From: a virus
DNA length: 59,695 bases
Strand: one strand, 5' to 3'
Virus record (IMG/VR): IMGVR_UViG_3300009285_000006
Span: 1-59,695 of that record
Positions 7,191-13,631 of the stretch are shown one piece after another; positions within the stretch are counted from its first letter, which is position 1, and each line of letters starts with the position of its first letter. Below the pieces are notes generated by a model. It saw only the letters and a program-made list of their open reading frames with translations. It did not search any database and was not told the origin of the DNA. Made by a program: the position numbers and the translations under genes.

Positions 7191-7427
7191 TCACCCTGCT
7201 GGCAGAGGCAGGTTGCTGCTTTTGCTCAGATGATGCAGCACCGTAGAATGATCGCGGTGCAGGACATTGGCAATGGCGTGCAGGCTGTACCCTCTGGTCC
7301 GAAGCTCGCTGCAAATCAGCCGGCGCATGGCCACAAACTCGGGATGCCGATCCTGCTTAGTCGCAGCCACCAGCGTCCAACCATACTCGTGGCACAGATC
7401 CCTGGCAATCTCAATCGCGGAGCTCAT
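7191..7427 (-). CDS. DnaA domain IV-like DNA-binding protein (78 aa)
   Basis: The product MSSAIEIARDLCHEYGWTLV... matches the plan of the DnaA C-terminal HTH domain: helices leading to YSLHAIANVLHRDHSTVLHH, where RDHSTV corresponds to the DnaA-box-contacting signature helix. It lacks an ATPase domain, so it may be a stand-alone domain that binds DnaA-box-like sites, either to help phage replication or to compete with host DnaA. ATG 7427 has GGAGG six bases upstream and overlaps the stop of the preceding 32-residue gene as ATGA. Confidence 0.75.
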   Translation of the reverse strand: MSSAIEIARDLCHEYGWTLVAATKQDRHPEFVAMRRLICSELRTRGYSLHAIANVLHRDHSTVLHHLSKSSNLPLPAG

Positions 7428-7522
7428 CGTAGCCTCCATCCTCGCCAAACCACATACCCTAGCGCGGTCCACTGCACCAACAGCAGGATTCCAACCTGGG
7501 CCAGGTATAAGAAGTCAGGCAT
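7424..7522 (-). CDS. Single-span membrane peptide (32 aa)
   Basis: ATG 7522 overlaps the stop of the upstream gene (ATGCCTGA) and the peptide's TGA overlaps the next ATG. The product has a 20-residue hydrophobic span (YLAQVGILLLVQWTALGYVV) followed by a positive tail WRGWRLR. The perfect coupling on both sides argues that it is real. A spanin or holin-accessory role is possible but it is far from the lysis cassette. Confidence 0.55.
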   Translation of the reverse strand: MPDFLYLAQVGILLLVQWTALGYVVWRGWRLR

Positions 7523-7859
7523 CGGGGTTGGCATCCTCTGCCGACTTCTGCCCATCCTCCACCATCTCCCATTCATTGTAGAGATTGCGGACGACCGTGC
7601 CGAAGCTGCCATCCTTACGCCGAGGATGTCCAGCGAGCCATGGCTTTCCGTACTTATCGGATATCTCCACCACTTGGTATTCCAGCCCGCGTCTTTTGAC
7701 GATCATCCCCTCATAGAGGCCCCACTTGGCCTTAATCAGGAGCAATTCCTGTGCGCTAATTTCTGCATTGAGCCGGCGCCGATCTTCCAGGAGAGGCTCC
7801 AGTCTAGCTTCCAGCACCGCCAATTGCCTTTTAAGCTCATGTAATTCCCACTTAGCCAT
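7515..7859 (-). CDS. Coiled-coil protein (114 aa), hypothetical
   Basis: Residues 1-45 form a heptad-like helix (LKRQLAVLEARLEPLLEDRRRL), followed by a compact strand-rich part (MIVKRRGLEYQVVEISDKYG) that resembles a small barrel, and an acidic tail. ATG 7859 lies in ATGGCTAA, overlapping the stop of the upstream heptad-repeat gene. No family is recognised; the second half looks like a short nucleic-acid-binding or KOW-like module, which is a guess. Confidence 0.65.
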   Translation of the reverse strand: MAKWELHELKRQLAVLEARLEPLLEDRRRLNAEISAQELLLIKAKWGLYEGMIVKRRGLEYQVVEISDKYGKPWLAGHPRRKDGSFGTVVRNLYNEWEMVEDGQKSAEDANPDA

Positions 7860-8382
7860 CGGGGTTCTCCTCTCTCCCGAAGATCGTCTGTCCATTCCAG
7901 GGACATTCTGGACAGAGTTCGGCGTGCAGCGCCAGCAACTCAGGCATATGCTGTGCGATGTTCTCAACTCCCAGCCGGGTGCTCTCGGCCCACAGCCGGG
8001 TGCTCTCGGTCCACAGCCGGGTGCTCTCGGCCCACAGCCGGTGGCCCTCCTCCCACAGCCGGGTGCCCTCGGCCCACAGCCGGGTGCTCTCGGTCCACAG
8101 CCGGCTGGCCTCGGCCCACAGCCGGTGGCCCTCCTCCCACAGCCGGTTGCCCTCGGCCCGCAGCCGGTCGCTCTCCTCCCGCAGCCGGGTGCTCTCGTTC
8201 ACCGCTTCCGCCAATCCAGCGGATAGGCGCTCAGGCGGGACCATCTGGAAGAGTCGGAGACGAAGAGGCCGCTCTGCTGGGGGCTTCTCCTGCTTGATGT
8301 ACGCCACGCGCTCGTCGTAGTTTGTCACAAACTCGACTAGCCTGTCGTGGTGGCAGTGAAACGCCACCCCTGATTTAGCCAT
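7852..8382 (-). CDS. Heptad-repeat protein, paralogue of the gene at 47483-48013
   Basis: In this 176-residue protein residues 1-65 form a conserved module (FHCHHDRLVEFVTNYDERVA, then PLRLRLFQMVPPERL). Residues 66-135 are ten exact heptads of the type RLWAEGT/RLWTEST, and 136-176 form a second conserved module (HMPELLALHAELCPECPWNG). The heptads should give a long helix or coiled coil about 70 residues long. Cys and His residues at both ends could bind metal. Function is unknown. A paralogue of identical length lies on the plus strand in the hairpin-leader array. Confidence 0.75.
   Translation of the reverse strand: MAKSGVAFHCHHDRLVEFVTNYDERVAYIKQEKPPAERPLRLRLFQMVPPERLSAGLAEAVNESTRLREESDRLRAEGNRLWEEGHRLWAEASRLWTESTRLWAEGTRLWEEGHRLWAESTRLWTESTRLWAESTRLGVENIAQHMPELLALHAELCPECPWNGQTIFGREENPDG
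7978..8187. repeat. Ten tandem 21-bp repeats inside the heptad-repeat gene
   Basis: The units encode RL(W/R)(A/E/T)E(G/S)X. The units at about 7980-8100 are nearly identical and so are prone to slippage. A similar 11-unit array lies at 47672-47902 in the opposite orientation. Confidence 0.8.
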
Positions 8383-8617
8383 CGGGGTTCTCCCGTGCCC
8401 AGAGCACCCCCGCCTGGAAGCAGGCGCAGTTGGTATCCTGGCATGGCACAGTCGTCAGAGGGTGCAATTCAGCTAACTGCCTAGAGGAGAGCACCACTGT
8501 TTGATTCCCCTCAGCCCCCATAACCCGCATGAGTACCACGCCCCCACCTAGCGCGTCCCGGTATACCAAGGGCATGCCTGTATCGGCCTCTCCGAGTATT
8601 CGCCAATTCCTAGACAT
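8375..8617 (-). CDS. Hypothetical protein (80 aa)
   Basis: The product starts MSRNWRILGEADTGMPLVYR and ends ACFQAGVLWARENPDG; the CQDTNCAC segment could bind metal. ATG 8617 follows AGGAGGATGGAACG, a strong ribosome site. An earlier ATG at 8653 overlaps the upstream stop as ATGA and would add 12 residues. The 3' end (GAGAACCCCGATGGCTAA) is the same as the 3' end of the next gene, so this junction has been duplicated. Confidence 0.6.
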   Translation of the reverse strand: MSRNWRILGEADTGMPLVYRDALGGGVVLMRVMGAEGNQTVVLSSRQLAELHPLTTVPCQDTNCACFQAGVLWARENPDG

Positions 8618-8649
8618 CGTTCCATCCTCCTTTTTGTCCCTGCTAATTC

Positions 8650-8898
8650 TCATTCGCTATCTCCGGCTTTCGCTATCTCCCCCCGCTCACGAAGGTACGC
8701 AATAACCCACCTCTCCATGAACGGGTCTGCCAGGAGAATACGCCCCAAGGCCTCGGCGCCCAACTGCCGTTGGCCCCGGCGCACCATCTCCAGGAGGCGT
8801 GGTGTGAGGCCCAACCACCGATAGAAAGCCATGGGGCGGACTTGCAGGAACGCCCGGCGGCGGTCAAGTTCTTCCATGAGAGCGTCAAGAGTTTTCAT
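8650..8898 (-). CDS. Probable HTH repressor, leaderless (82 aa)
   Basis: MKTLDALMEELDRRRAFLQV... is helical and its segment MAFYRWLGLTPRLLEMVRRG resembles a Cro/XRE-like HTH; the rest is a helical dimerisation-like tail. It has no Shine-Dalgarno sequence. Its ATG lies 6 bases after a TATGGT -10 box, so the mRNA should begin at or next to the start codon. An 8-bp inverted repeat flanks the promoter, which suggests negative autoregulation. HTH assignment is by pattern only. Confidence 0.65.
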   Translation of the reverse strand: MKTLDALMEELDRRRAFLQVRPMAFYRWLGLTPRLLEMVRRGQRQLGAEALGRILLADPFMERWVIAYLRERGEIAKAGDSE

Positions 8899-8904
8899 GT
8901 TTTA

Positions 8905-8947
8905 ACCATAGCACACATCGGCCTACTTGTCAAGCCTTTTGTGCTAT
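8905..8947 (-). promoter_or_regulatory. Leaderless sigma70-like promoter with flanking operator half-sites
   Basis: On the minus strand TTGACA (8933-8928), a 17-base spacer and TATGGT (8910-8905) precede ATG 8898 by six bases. ATAGCACA and its exact complement TGTGCTAT lie at 8940-8947 and 8908-8915, one upstream of -35 and one overlapping -10. This looks like a two-site operator that closes the promoter. Confidence 0.8.
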
Positions 8948-8969
8948 CGTTATTGGGGGAATTGGGGAA

Positions 8970-9101
8970 TTAAGGTGTAGGTGGTGTGGTGCATCCCCGG
9001 AGGAAGAAGCTGGAGCCCGCGGCGGTCACGGCAATGATGCCCCCTATAGCAACCTCGCTCTGTGTCGTCACGGCGACCACGTGTTTGTTTCTCACACCCA
9101 C
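8970..9101 (-). CDS. Small membrane or lipid-anchored peptide (43 aa)
   Basis: GTG 9101 has AAGGGG four bases upstream, which also covers the last codons of the preceding gene. The product (MGVRNKHVVAVTTQSEVAIG...) has a hydrophobic centre, VAIGGIIAVTAAGSSFFL, then RGCTTPPTP. A membrane peptide is likely; a lipobox is not convincing. It ends just before the operator-promoter of the next gene. Confidence 0.5.
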   Translation of the reverse strand: MGVRNKHVVAVTTQSEVAIGGIIAVTAAGSSFFLRGCTTPPTP

Positions 9102-9102
9102 G

Positions 9103-9246
9103 TTACCCCTTAATCCGTGTCAAAAGCGCAGTCGCTTCCGCCTGCTGGCCCTCGTGCACCTCGCCTTTTGCAATACTACGCAAGAGTTCAATCAGTTTGA
9201 TAAAATCACTGAAGCGCAGCATGATCGTGATATCGGCTACGCTCAT
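9103..9246 (-). CDS. Hypothetical small helical protein (47 aa)
   Basis: ATG 9246 overlaps the stop of the XRE gene as ATGA. The product MSVADITIMLRFSDFIKLIE... is a short amphipathic helix pair with no recognised domain. It may be a partner or antirepressor of the XRE protein, judged only from coupling. Confidence 0.55.
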   Translation of the reverse strand: MSVADITIMLRFSDFIKLIELLRSIAKGEVHEGQQAEATALLTRIKG

Positions 9247-9437
9247 GATGTAATGATCCCTAGGCGCTTGGCGGCCCCGCGGAACAGCCTCAACCTCTGT
9301 TGATAATAAAGCCCCGGCTTCCGCGTTCCAGTCTCCCACCGATAGACCGTGTTGAGTGTGACCCCGAGGTGTCTAGCGAATGCCTCTTGGGACTCCCCAA
9401 GCGCAGCCCGAAGTTCTTTGATTTCGTCTGGGCTCAT
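9243..9437 (-). CDS. XRE/Cro-family HTH regulator (64 aa)
   Basis: MSPDEIKELRAALGESQEAF... then ARHLGVTLNTVYRWETGTRK is a classical XRE five-helix DNA-binding domain; nothing else is present, so it is Cro-like in size. ATG 9437 has AGAGGTTATGAA upstream. It has its own promoter with 7-bp operator half-sites. The gene sits between the lysis cassette and the early region, so it could switch one or the other. Confidence 0.85.
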   Translation of the reverse strand: MSPDEIKELRAALGESQEAFARHLGVTLNTVYRWETGTRKPGLYYQQRLRLFRGAAKRLGIITS

Positions 9438-9450
9438 TTCATAACCTCTT

Positions 9451-9497
9451 ACCAGTGGATTATACCATCATCCATCCACCACTCAGTTTTCACTGGT
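9451..9497 (-). promoter_or_regulatory. Extended -10 promoter and operator for the XRE regulator
   Basis: TGGTATAAT on the minus strand gives an extended -10 (TATAAT at 9464-9459) with no good -35. ACCAGTG at 9497-9491 and its exact complement CACTGGT at 9457-9451 flank it. The probable transcript has a leader of about 15 bases and a Shine-Dalgarno sequence. The upstream half-site lies inside the end of the amidase gene. Confidence 0.65.
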
Positions 9498-9965
9498 GAT
9501 TCCCCTAAACAGATCCCACATTCCGCCCGGACATTCTGTCTCCCATCCCGGGAGAGCCAGGTCGCGGTGGCCTCGGACTTCGGCCCACGGCACTTGCGCT
9601 TTAAGTTTGACGATCAGCCACCGCAACGATTCGAGCATGACTAGCGGCGGGCTCTGGTGAGACCAGTCCCCGGCTAGGCAGATACCCACGGCGTCATGGT
9701 TATGTTCGTGAATATGGTAGGACATGGCGGTGATGTCATGGAGCCAGTCAATGCTGCCGTCCCAATGGAGCAGGTAATGATACCCCACCGCGGGCCATCC
9801 CTTCGTGCCCACGTGGTAGTCAGCGATCTCCTTAGCCGTGAAGTCCCGCTCGGCCCCCGCCGTGTGGTGAATCGCTAACCACTTAATCGCTGGGTAGGAG
9901 CGGGTCGGATAGACGCCGGTGGCCGGTAGCAGACCCCGCAGGTCGATTACCCGCGGGGCGCTCAG
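9483..9965 (-). CDS. N-acetylmuramoyl-L-alanine amidase (Amidase_2/PGRP type), endolysin
   Basis: The frame encodes AIKWLAIHHTAGAERDFTAK, IADYHVGTKGWPAVGYHYLL and VRGHRDLALPGWETECPGG, the complete zinc amidase with its HHT, Y and H...C ligands. It cuts the amide bond between muramic acid and the stem peptide. No ATG, GTG or TTG lies in frame before the GTG at 9812, and starting there would remove the catalytic HHT. The best full-length start is CTG at 9965, which overlaps the upstream TGA as CTGA and gives about 160 residues. It follows the holin-like and hydrolase-like genes in a lysis cassette. Confidence 0.85.
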   Translation of the reverse strand: MSAPRVIDLRGLLPATGVYPTRSYPAIKWLAIHHTAGAERDFTAKEIADYHVGTKGWPAVGYHYLLHWDGSIDWLHDITAMSYHIHEHNHDAVGICLAGDWSHQSPPLVMLESLRWLIVKLKAQVPWAEVRGHRDLALPGWETECPGGMWDLFRGITSEN

Positions 9966-10933
9966 GCTAAAGGGTAAGGGTAGACGACAACGGACTCCTG
10001 GCCGTCCTGCCAGGCAAATAGGTTGGGTTCACTATCTATCATGACCCGTTGCAGGCTCGCATGGTCTATGCTGATCTCATCTGAGAAGGCCAGCACCGTA
10101 TGTCCGTCGGCTCGCAGCCTTTCCGCCAGGACTTTGAATCCCAAAACGAATTCCGGCATGGGTTCCTCCTTCTGTTGTGCCGTGGCTTTGAAATCCTCAT
10201 ACAGGTCCGGGTTGCGCAATAGCGAATATTGATAGAAAGCTGGGTCGTCGCTGGAGAGGATGAACCAATAGCTCTCGTCACATCCATTCCGGGCCAGGGC
10301 CGGCGCGTAGATGCTCGGAAGCATCTGATTAACCTCGGTGCAAACTACCGGCAGTCCCACGATGGCCCCAAGCGTGTCCGCGTCTTGAAGATCATCCAGC
10401 TCGTAGCAGTGCACATCCGCGAAATCGAATCTATCGCCTAAGCCGGCATCACGATATGCATACCAACTGTCCTCGTAATCGCCGATGGGCGAGAGTGCCG
10501 GTAGGTGTACCTCTACACCCAATTCCAAGTTGTCCGCAGCAACGATTTCAGTGAATGCCGAGAGATAGGCTTTCGCGTACTCAATCTGTGCTGACCAGTC
10601 CTCGCCCCAACCCTCGATATTCATTTCATTCCAGGGAATCCACCCAGGAGTTAGGCCAGCGCCCAAGTACAACTGGAAAAGCCTCGCGTCCTCAGCGGCG
10701 CAAACCACGGGGTTCAGCCCCCGCACCGTCGGTCGGTAGACTCGCACCAGGGGCGCAGTGATGCCCAGGTCACGGCACAGTTCTGCTTCCTGAGTAATTC
10801 GGTCATACTCCTTATCATCGTCGTGATAGGCGATGATAAGGAGATTATCGGGGCCCAGGTCACGAACGGCTTTCAGTTCCCGCTGAAAGTACTTGCGAAA
10901 TTGGGCGTTGGGAAGCCCTAGGCCAAGGGTCAT
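9962..10933 (-). CDS. TIM-barrel glycoside hydrolase-like protein in the lysis cassette
   Basis: The 323-residue product has NLLIIAYHDDD, TPGWIPWNEMNIEG (Glu 103 in a WNE motif) and VVCTEVNQ (Glu 200), the two-glutamate plan of retaining (beta/alpha)8 hydrolases of the GH5/GH39 type. The last 80 residues (PEFVLGFKVLAERLRADGHT) look like a separate alpha/beta module. ATG overlaps the holin-like stop. Its position between holin and amidase suggests a second cell-wall or capsule-degrading enzyme. Substrate is unknown. Confidence 0.65.
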   Translation of the reverse strand: MTLGLGLPNAQFRKYFQRELKAVRDLGPDNLLIIAYHDDDKEYDRITQEAELCRDLGITAPLVRVYRPTVRGLNPVVCAAEDARLFQLYLGAGLTPGWIPWNEMNIEGWGEDWSAQIEYAKAYLSAFTEIVAADNLELGVEVHLPALSPIGDYEDSWYAYRDAGLGDRFDFADVHCYELDDLQDADTLGAIVGLPVVCTEVNQMLPSIYAPALARNGCDESYWFILSSDDPAFYQYSLLRNPDLYEDFKATAQQKEEPMPEFVLGFKVLAERLRADGHTVLAFSDEISIDHASLQRVMIDSEPNLFAWQDGQESVVVYPYPLA

Positions 10934-11223
10934 GACACCGGCGGGGCTAGGAATCGGCTATAGAGATCGTGTACATATTGGCTGCCACGACCCATAACCA
11001 GGCCGGAGAGGATCACATCGGCGTAGTAGGGCGCAGTGGCAATTCCAGCCAGGTTTTTGAGCAGCGTCACCTGGAAGGCGAAGGCTAAAAGCAGACCCCC
11101 ACCAAGAGCTACGTACTTGATGACCCGCTTCTCCAACCACTCCCCGAAAATCCACTCGACCATTGATTCGTTAACGAACGCCAACAGTGTGATGATCGCC
11201 AGTGCCGTTAGTCCTGTTGTCAC
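10930..11223 (-). CDS. Holin-like membrane protein (97 aa)
   Basis: The sequence has an N-terminal hydrophobic segment (LTALAIITLLAFVN), an amphipathic stretch and a second clear span (YVALGGGLLLAFAFQVTLL), with a third weaker segment near YADVILSGLVMG. GTG 11223 follows GGAAGGAGAAGG. Size, membrane topology and position immediately before a hydrolase and an amidase fit a holin. Confidence 0.7.
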   Translation of the reverse strand: MTTGLTALAIITLLAFVNESMVEWIFGEWLEKRVIKYVALGGGLLLAFAFQVTLLKNLAGIATAPYYADVILSGLVMGRGSQYVHDLYSRFLAPPVS

Positions 11224-11224
11224 G

Positions 11225-11602
11225 TTACCTTCTCCTTCCCGGCTGTGCCTTTCGCTGAAAATGTGGTTGCTCCACGTTCCACGAACTCACAAGGGCGATA
11301 TCCTCCCGCATCGGCGCTCCGTGCGTTCGCAGTTGGTGCCCGGCGTGTCGCAGTTGAAACGCCCTCGTCAGGTTAGGCACCCCGTTCCAGAACGTCATCG
11401 TCTCTGTGAGTCCGCACGAGCACTGCACGTAGCGGGCGACCTCATTCATCACTGCCCTCCGCCGTGGCCGGCCGCCCCGGTCCGGCGTGTCTTCGGCACA
11501 GACGGGGAAGGGGCAAGCCAAGCACCGGGAGCCAGGCCCGGCCTTCTCGCACCCGCGGTCCTCGTGCGTACCAATGTGGGTTCCGCCTAGCGGTCTGGAC
11601 AT
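11225..11602 (-). CDS. Cysteine-rich hypothetical protein (125 aa)
   Basis: The first half holds CEKAGPGSRCLACPFPVC, a dense metal-ligand cluster, and the middle has YVQCSCGLTETMTFW. The C-terminus is basic. ATG 11602 overlaps the RNA ligase stop as TGATG. The gene lies between RNA ligase and holin genes. A zinc-binding, possibly nucleic-acid-binding role is inferred. It could be two domains joined by a basic linker. Confidence 0.55.
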   Translation of the reverse strand: MSRPLGGTHIGTHEDRGCEKAGPGSRCLACPFPVCAEDTPDRGGRPRRRAVMNEVARYVQCSCGLTETMTFWNGVPNLTRAFQLRHAGHQLRTHGAPMREDIALVSSWNVEQPHFQRKAQPGRRR

Positions 11603-12546
11603 CAGGCGCCCCCTAGCCCAGGCTCCAGCAGCGTTTCATCCTCAAACTGACGTTTGAGCAATTCTCCTTTGTAGTGTTCTGGGAGCCCTCGCACCACTCC
11701 ACGCTTGATTTTGGGCAACGCCCATTCCAACAACTTTGTTGCGATCAGGTCCACGCATTCCTTTTCGATGTCGGCATGAACCTCTTTAATTAGAGCGCCG
11801 ATATCGCGAGGCGAATCCTCAATCTGGCTCAACTCGCGCAAGTGCTGAACTGCCTTGTTCCATCGGGCCGGTGTCCGTAGAGAGAAAATTAATTCCTCAA
11901 TAATATCAGACTTCGAGGGATTTGCTTCCTTCCACGCGGCAGCGTGAACCTCCTTAAATCCTTCGGAAACAAACTTGCCGATCAGCACGTGTTTATCTAG
12001 CCCAAAGCGGGAGTAGTTTTTGACCACGACTCCCTCTACTTTTTGGCCACCGAGAATTGATGGTTGGTCCAGCAGCCCTCGGAACATCTGGACATCGCTC
12101 ACCATACCCTCATAGATGCGCGGCACTGTCTCAAGTCCCAGGCGTTTGGCTTCCATAACCTTATCATCGTAGGGTAAGTACAACTCGTGGTCAGTATTGA
12201 TGTCGAAGATTATCAGATTTTTTTCGGGTACACGGTCATAGGCCAAAGCGTTGTGCCGCGCCTTTTGCAGGTATTCAGCCCGATATGTCCATCCAGGATG
12301 CAGGGGCAAGCTGTTGATGATTTCTATTGCTTTGTGAAACATCTTCTCAGGGGCTACCAGATTAAGTTCTGCCCCTTTTGAACGGGCCTTCAGCGTCAAT
12401 TCTCCCATATCATCGAGGAATATTCCCCACGAGAATTGGCTGCCATCGATTTTTTCCTCAACCAGCACGGGGTCAAGGAACAGTTCTGCCAACGCCCGGT
12501 GCCCCAAGGCAAAGATACTCGGGTAGGAATGCCAACTATTAGTCAT
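11602..12546 (-). CDS. RNA ligase (T4 Rnl2-like nucleotidyltransferase)
   Basis: In this 314-residue form KIDG at 32-35 is the adenylylated-lysine motif I, WTYRAEYL near 86-93 resembles motif III, EGVVVKN at 171-177 is motif IV and K191 in IGKFVS fits motif V. The C-terminal 110 residues are helical. Such ligases seal RNA breaks, often countering host tRNA-cutting defences. ATG 12546 (MTNSWHSYPSIF) is chosen; two in-frame upstream starts exist. The window also carries two tRNA-Gln genes. Confidence 0.85.
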   Translation of the reverse strand: MTNSWHSYPSIFALGHRALAELFLDPVLVEEKIDGSQFSWGIFLDDMGELTLKARSKGAELNLVAPEKMFHKAIEIINSLPLHPGWTYRAEYLQKARHNALAYDRVPEKNLIIFDINTDHELYLPYDDKVMEAKRLGLETVPRIYEGMVSDVQMFRGLLDQPSILGGQKVEGVVVKNYSRFGLDKHVLIGKFVSEGFKEVHAAAWKEANPSKSDIIEELIFSLRTPARWNKAVQHLRELSQIEDSPRDIGALIKEVHADIEKECVDLIATKLLEWALPKIKRGVVRGLPEHYKGELLKRQFEDETLLEPGLGGA

Positions 12547-12642
12547 GACGCCCCACATCCAGGGGCCAGGAGAGTCCAGGCACCCCCCTGGCTCCAAACA
12601 TCTTTGGCACTTTGGAAATACGGACGGAGAGGTTCTCTGACT

Positions 12643-12846
12643 CTAGCTATTCTTTTCACGGCCCAAGACTCCTTTCCCCGTTATATTCCCCTGTGGCCTG
12701 GCACGTGAGGTTCGCAAAATAGCCGTTACGCGCTGACGGGAAATCCGGAAGGCTTTGGCTAGCGCGGCATGGGTCATTTCAGGGTGTCGCTCATGCCACC
12801 AGAAAATGAGGTCGTTTCGTTGGCGCTTTGCTTGCAAGGTGTACAT
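12643..12846 (-). CDS. Small HTH regulator, leaderless (67 aa)
   Basis: MYTLQAKRQRNDLIFWWHER... then MTHAALAKAFRISRQRVTAI forms a helix-turn-helix similar in plan to that at 2682-2852. The promoter places the transcription start at or beside the ATG, and a 7-bp inverted repeat overlaps the -35 box, so it probably represses itself. The C-terminal 20 residues are basic and disordered. It sits between late tail genes and the RNA ligase gene. Confidence 0.75.
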   Translation of the reverse strand: MYTLQAKRQRNDLIFWWHERHPEMTHAALAKAFRISRQRVTAILRTSRARPQGNITGKGVLGREKNS

Positions 12847-12852
12847 GTGAGA

Positions 12853-12884
12853 AGTATAGCATAACTATTGCCATTTAGCAATAG
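12853..12884 (-). promoter_or_regulatory. Leaderless promoter with palindromic operator
   Basis: On the minus strand TTGCTA (12881-12876), a 17-base spacer and TATACT (12858-12853) lie six bases before ATG 12846. CTATTGC at 12865-12871 and GCAATAG at 12878-12884 form a perfect 7-bp inverted repeat around a six-base centre, overlapping -35. Confidence 0.75.
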
Positions 12885-12930
12885 GGGAGTTTTGCGGGTT
12901 TTGGCTTAGCTCGGAGTTGGTTCGTTGATG

Positions 12931-13272
12931 CTATACCCGCCGCTGAATTTCCTCGTGCAGATTATGCAGGGACTCGCGCAGTTCTTCCCTGAATTTGGCC
13001 AGGTCTACGCTGAGACGATTTTCGATCTTCTCCATATCACCCTTCAATTCCAGTCGGGTCTTGTCCAGGGCTGCATTAAAATCCCGCTTAGCAGGGCACT
13101 GGAAGGCATGGAGCGTAACCTTGGCGTCCACGAGGTCCTGCACTGCCCGCCGTTCCTGCCCATTCCACTCTTTCGGAGCCGACCGGGAGATGGCCGCAAC
13201 CGTCACCTTGGCGAACCAGCCCATCGCTACCCCTGCCAGGCCGATCAGTGAGACCAGGACGGTGGGGTCCAC
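12931..13272 (-). CDS. Membrane-anchored coiled-coil protein (113 aa)
   Basis: An N-terminal hydrophobic span (VLVSLIGLAGVAMGWFAKVT) is followed by a long charged helix (KTRLELKGDMEKIENRLSVD) with heptad spacing. GTG 13272 begins directly after a TAG. Such architecture is frequent in phage holin-accessory or gp-hemolysin-XhlA-like proteins; here it lies after the tail fibre gene. The role is inferred. Confidence 0.6.
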   Translation of the reverse strand: MDPTVLVSLIGLAGVAMGWFAKVTVAAISRSAPKEWNGQERRAVQDLVDAKVTLHAFQCPAKRDFNAALDKTRLELKGDMEKIENRLSVDLAKFREELRESLHNLHEEIQRRV

Positions 13273-13294
13273 CTACGACTCCGCCACGAGCAGT

Positions 13295-13447
13295 CTAGGT
13301 CCCATCGGAGTTCCCGCCCTGAATGGGAGGCTGTACCTCCAGCTCCTGGATCCGGGCTAGCAGCTTCTCCCGCTCAGTCCGCAGCGCGTCCAGGGACTGG
13401 TGCGCCGTGAATAGGGCTGACAAGATTTGGGTTAGGGTGCTGTCCAT
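13295..13447 (-). CDS. Short coiled-coil protein (50 aa)
   Basis: MDSTLTQILSALFTAHQSLD... then REKLLARIQELEVQPP is a heptad-rich helix ending in a polar tail. ATG 13447 lies two bases after the upstream stop. It resembles small trimeric helices found beside phage tail genes. No domain is recognised. Confidence 0.5.
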   Translation of the reverse strand: MDSTLTQILSALFTAHQSLDALRTEREKLLARIQELEVQPPIQGGNSDGT

Positions 13448-13448
13448 C

Positions 13449-13622
13449 TCAGGCTCCTTCGCTTGTCTCGTAGGTAAACTCGGAAGTGTATTCTATGTTA
13501 GCATGGAACTTTGGAACAAACTCACAAGTTGGGTCGGAAACCGTGCCGTCAGGGTAAACCTTCCCTCGAACGATGACTATAGGTCCCTTGGTCAGGGTCT
13601 GGGCGGAATCGGTGTCGTCCAT
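13449..13622 (-). CDS. Hypothetical protein (57 aa)
   Basis: MDDTDSAQTLTKGPIVIVRG... is acidic and strand-rich. ATG 13622 follows AGGAGGCAAA, a strong ribosome site. It lies directly downstream of the tail fibre-like gene and may be a small structural or chaperone protein; that is only context. Confidence 0.55.
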   Translation of the reverse strand: MDDTDSAQTLTKGPIVIVRGKVYPDGTVSDPTCEFVPKFHANIEYTSEFTYETSEGA

Positions 13623-13631
13623 TTTGCCTCC

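Noticed and set aside
7960-8200. Minisatellite or CRISPR-like repeat
   Set aside because: The 21-bp period stays in frame and encodes heptads in a gene with conserved ends, so it is a coding repeat.
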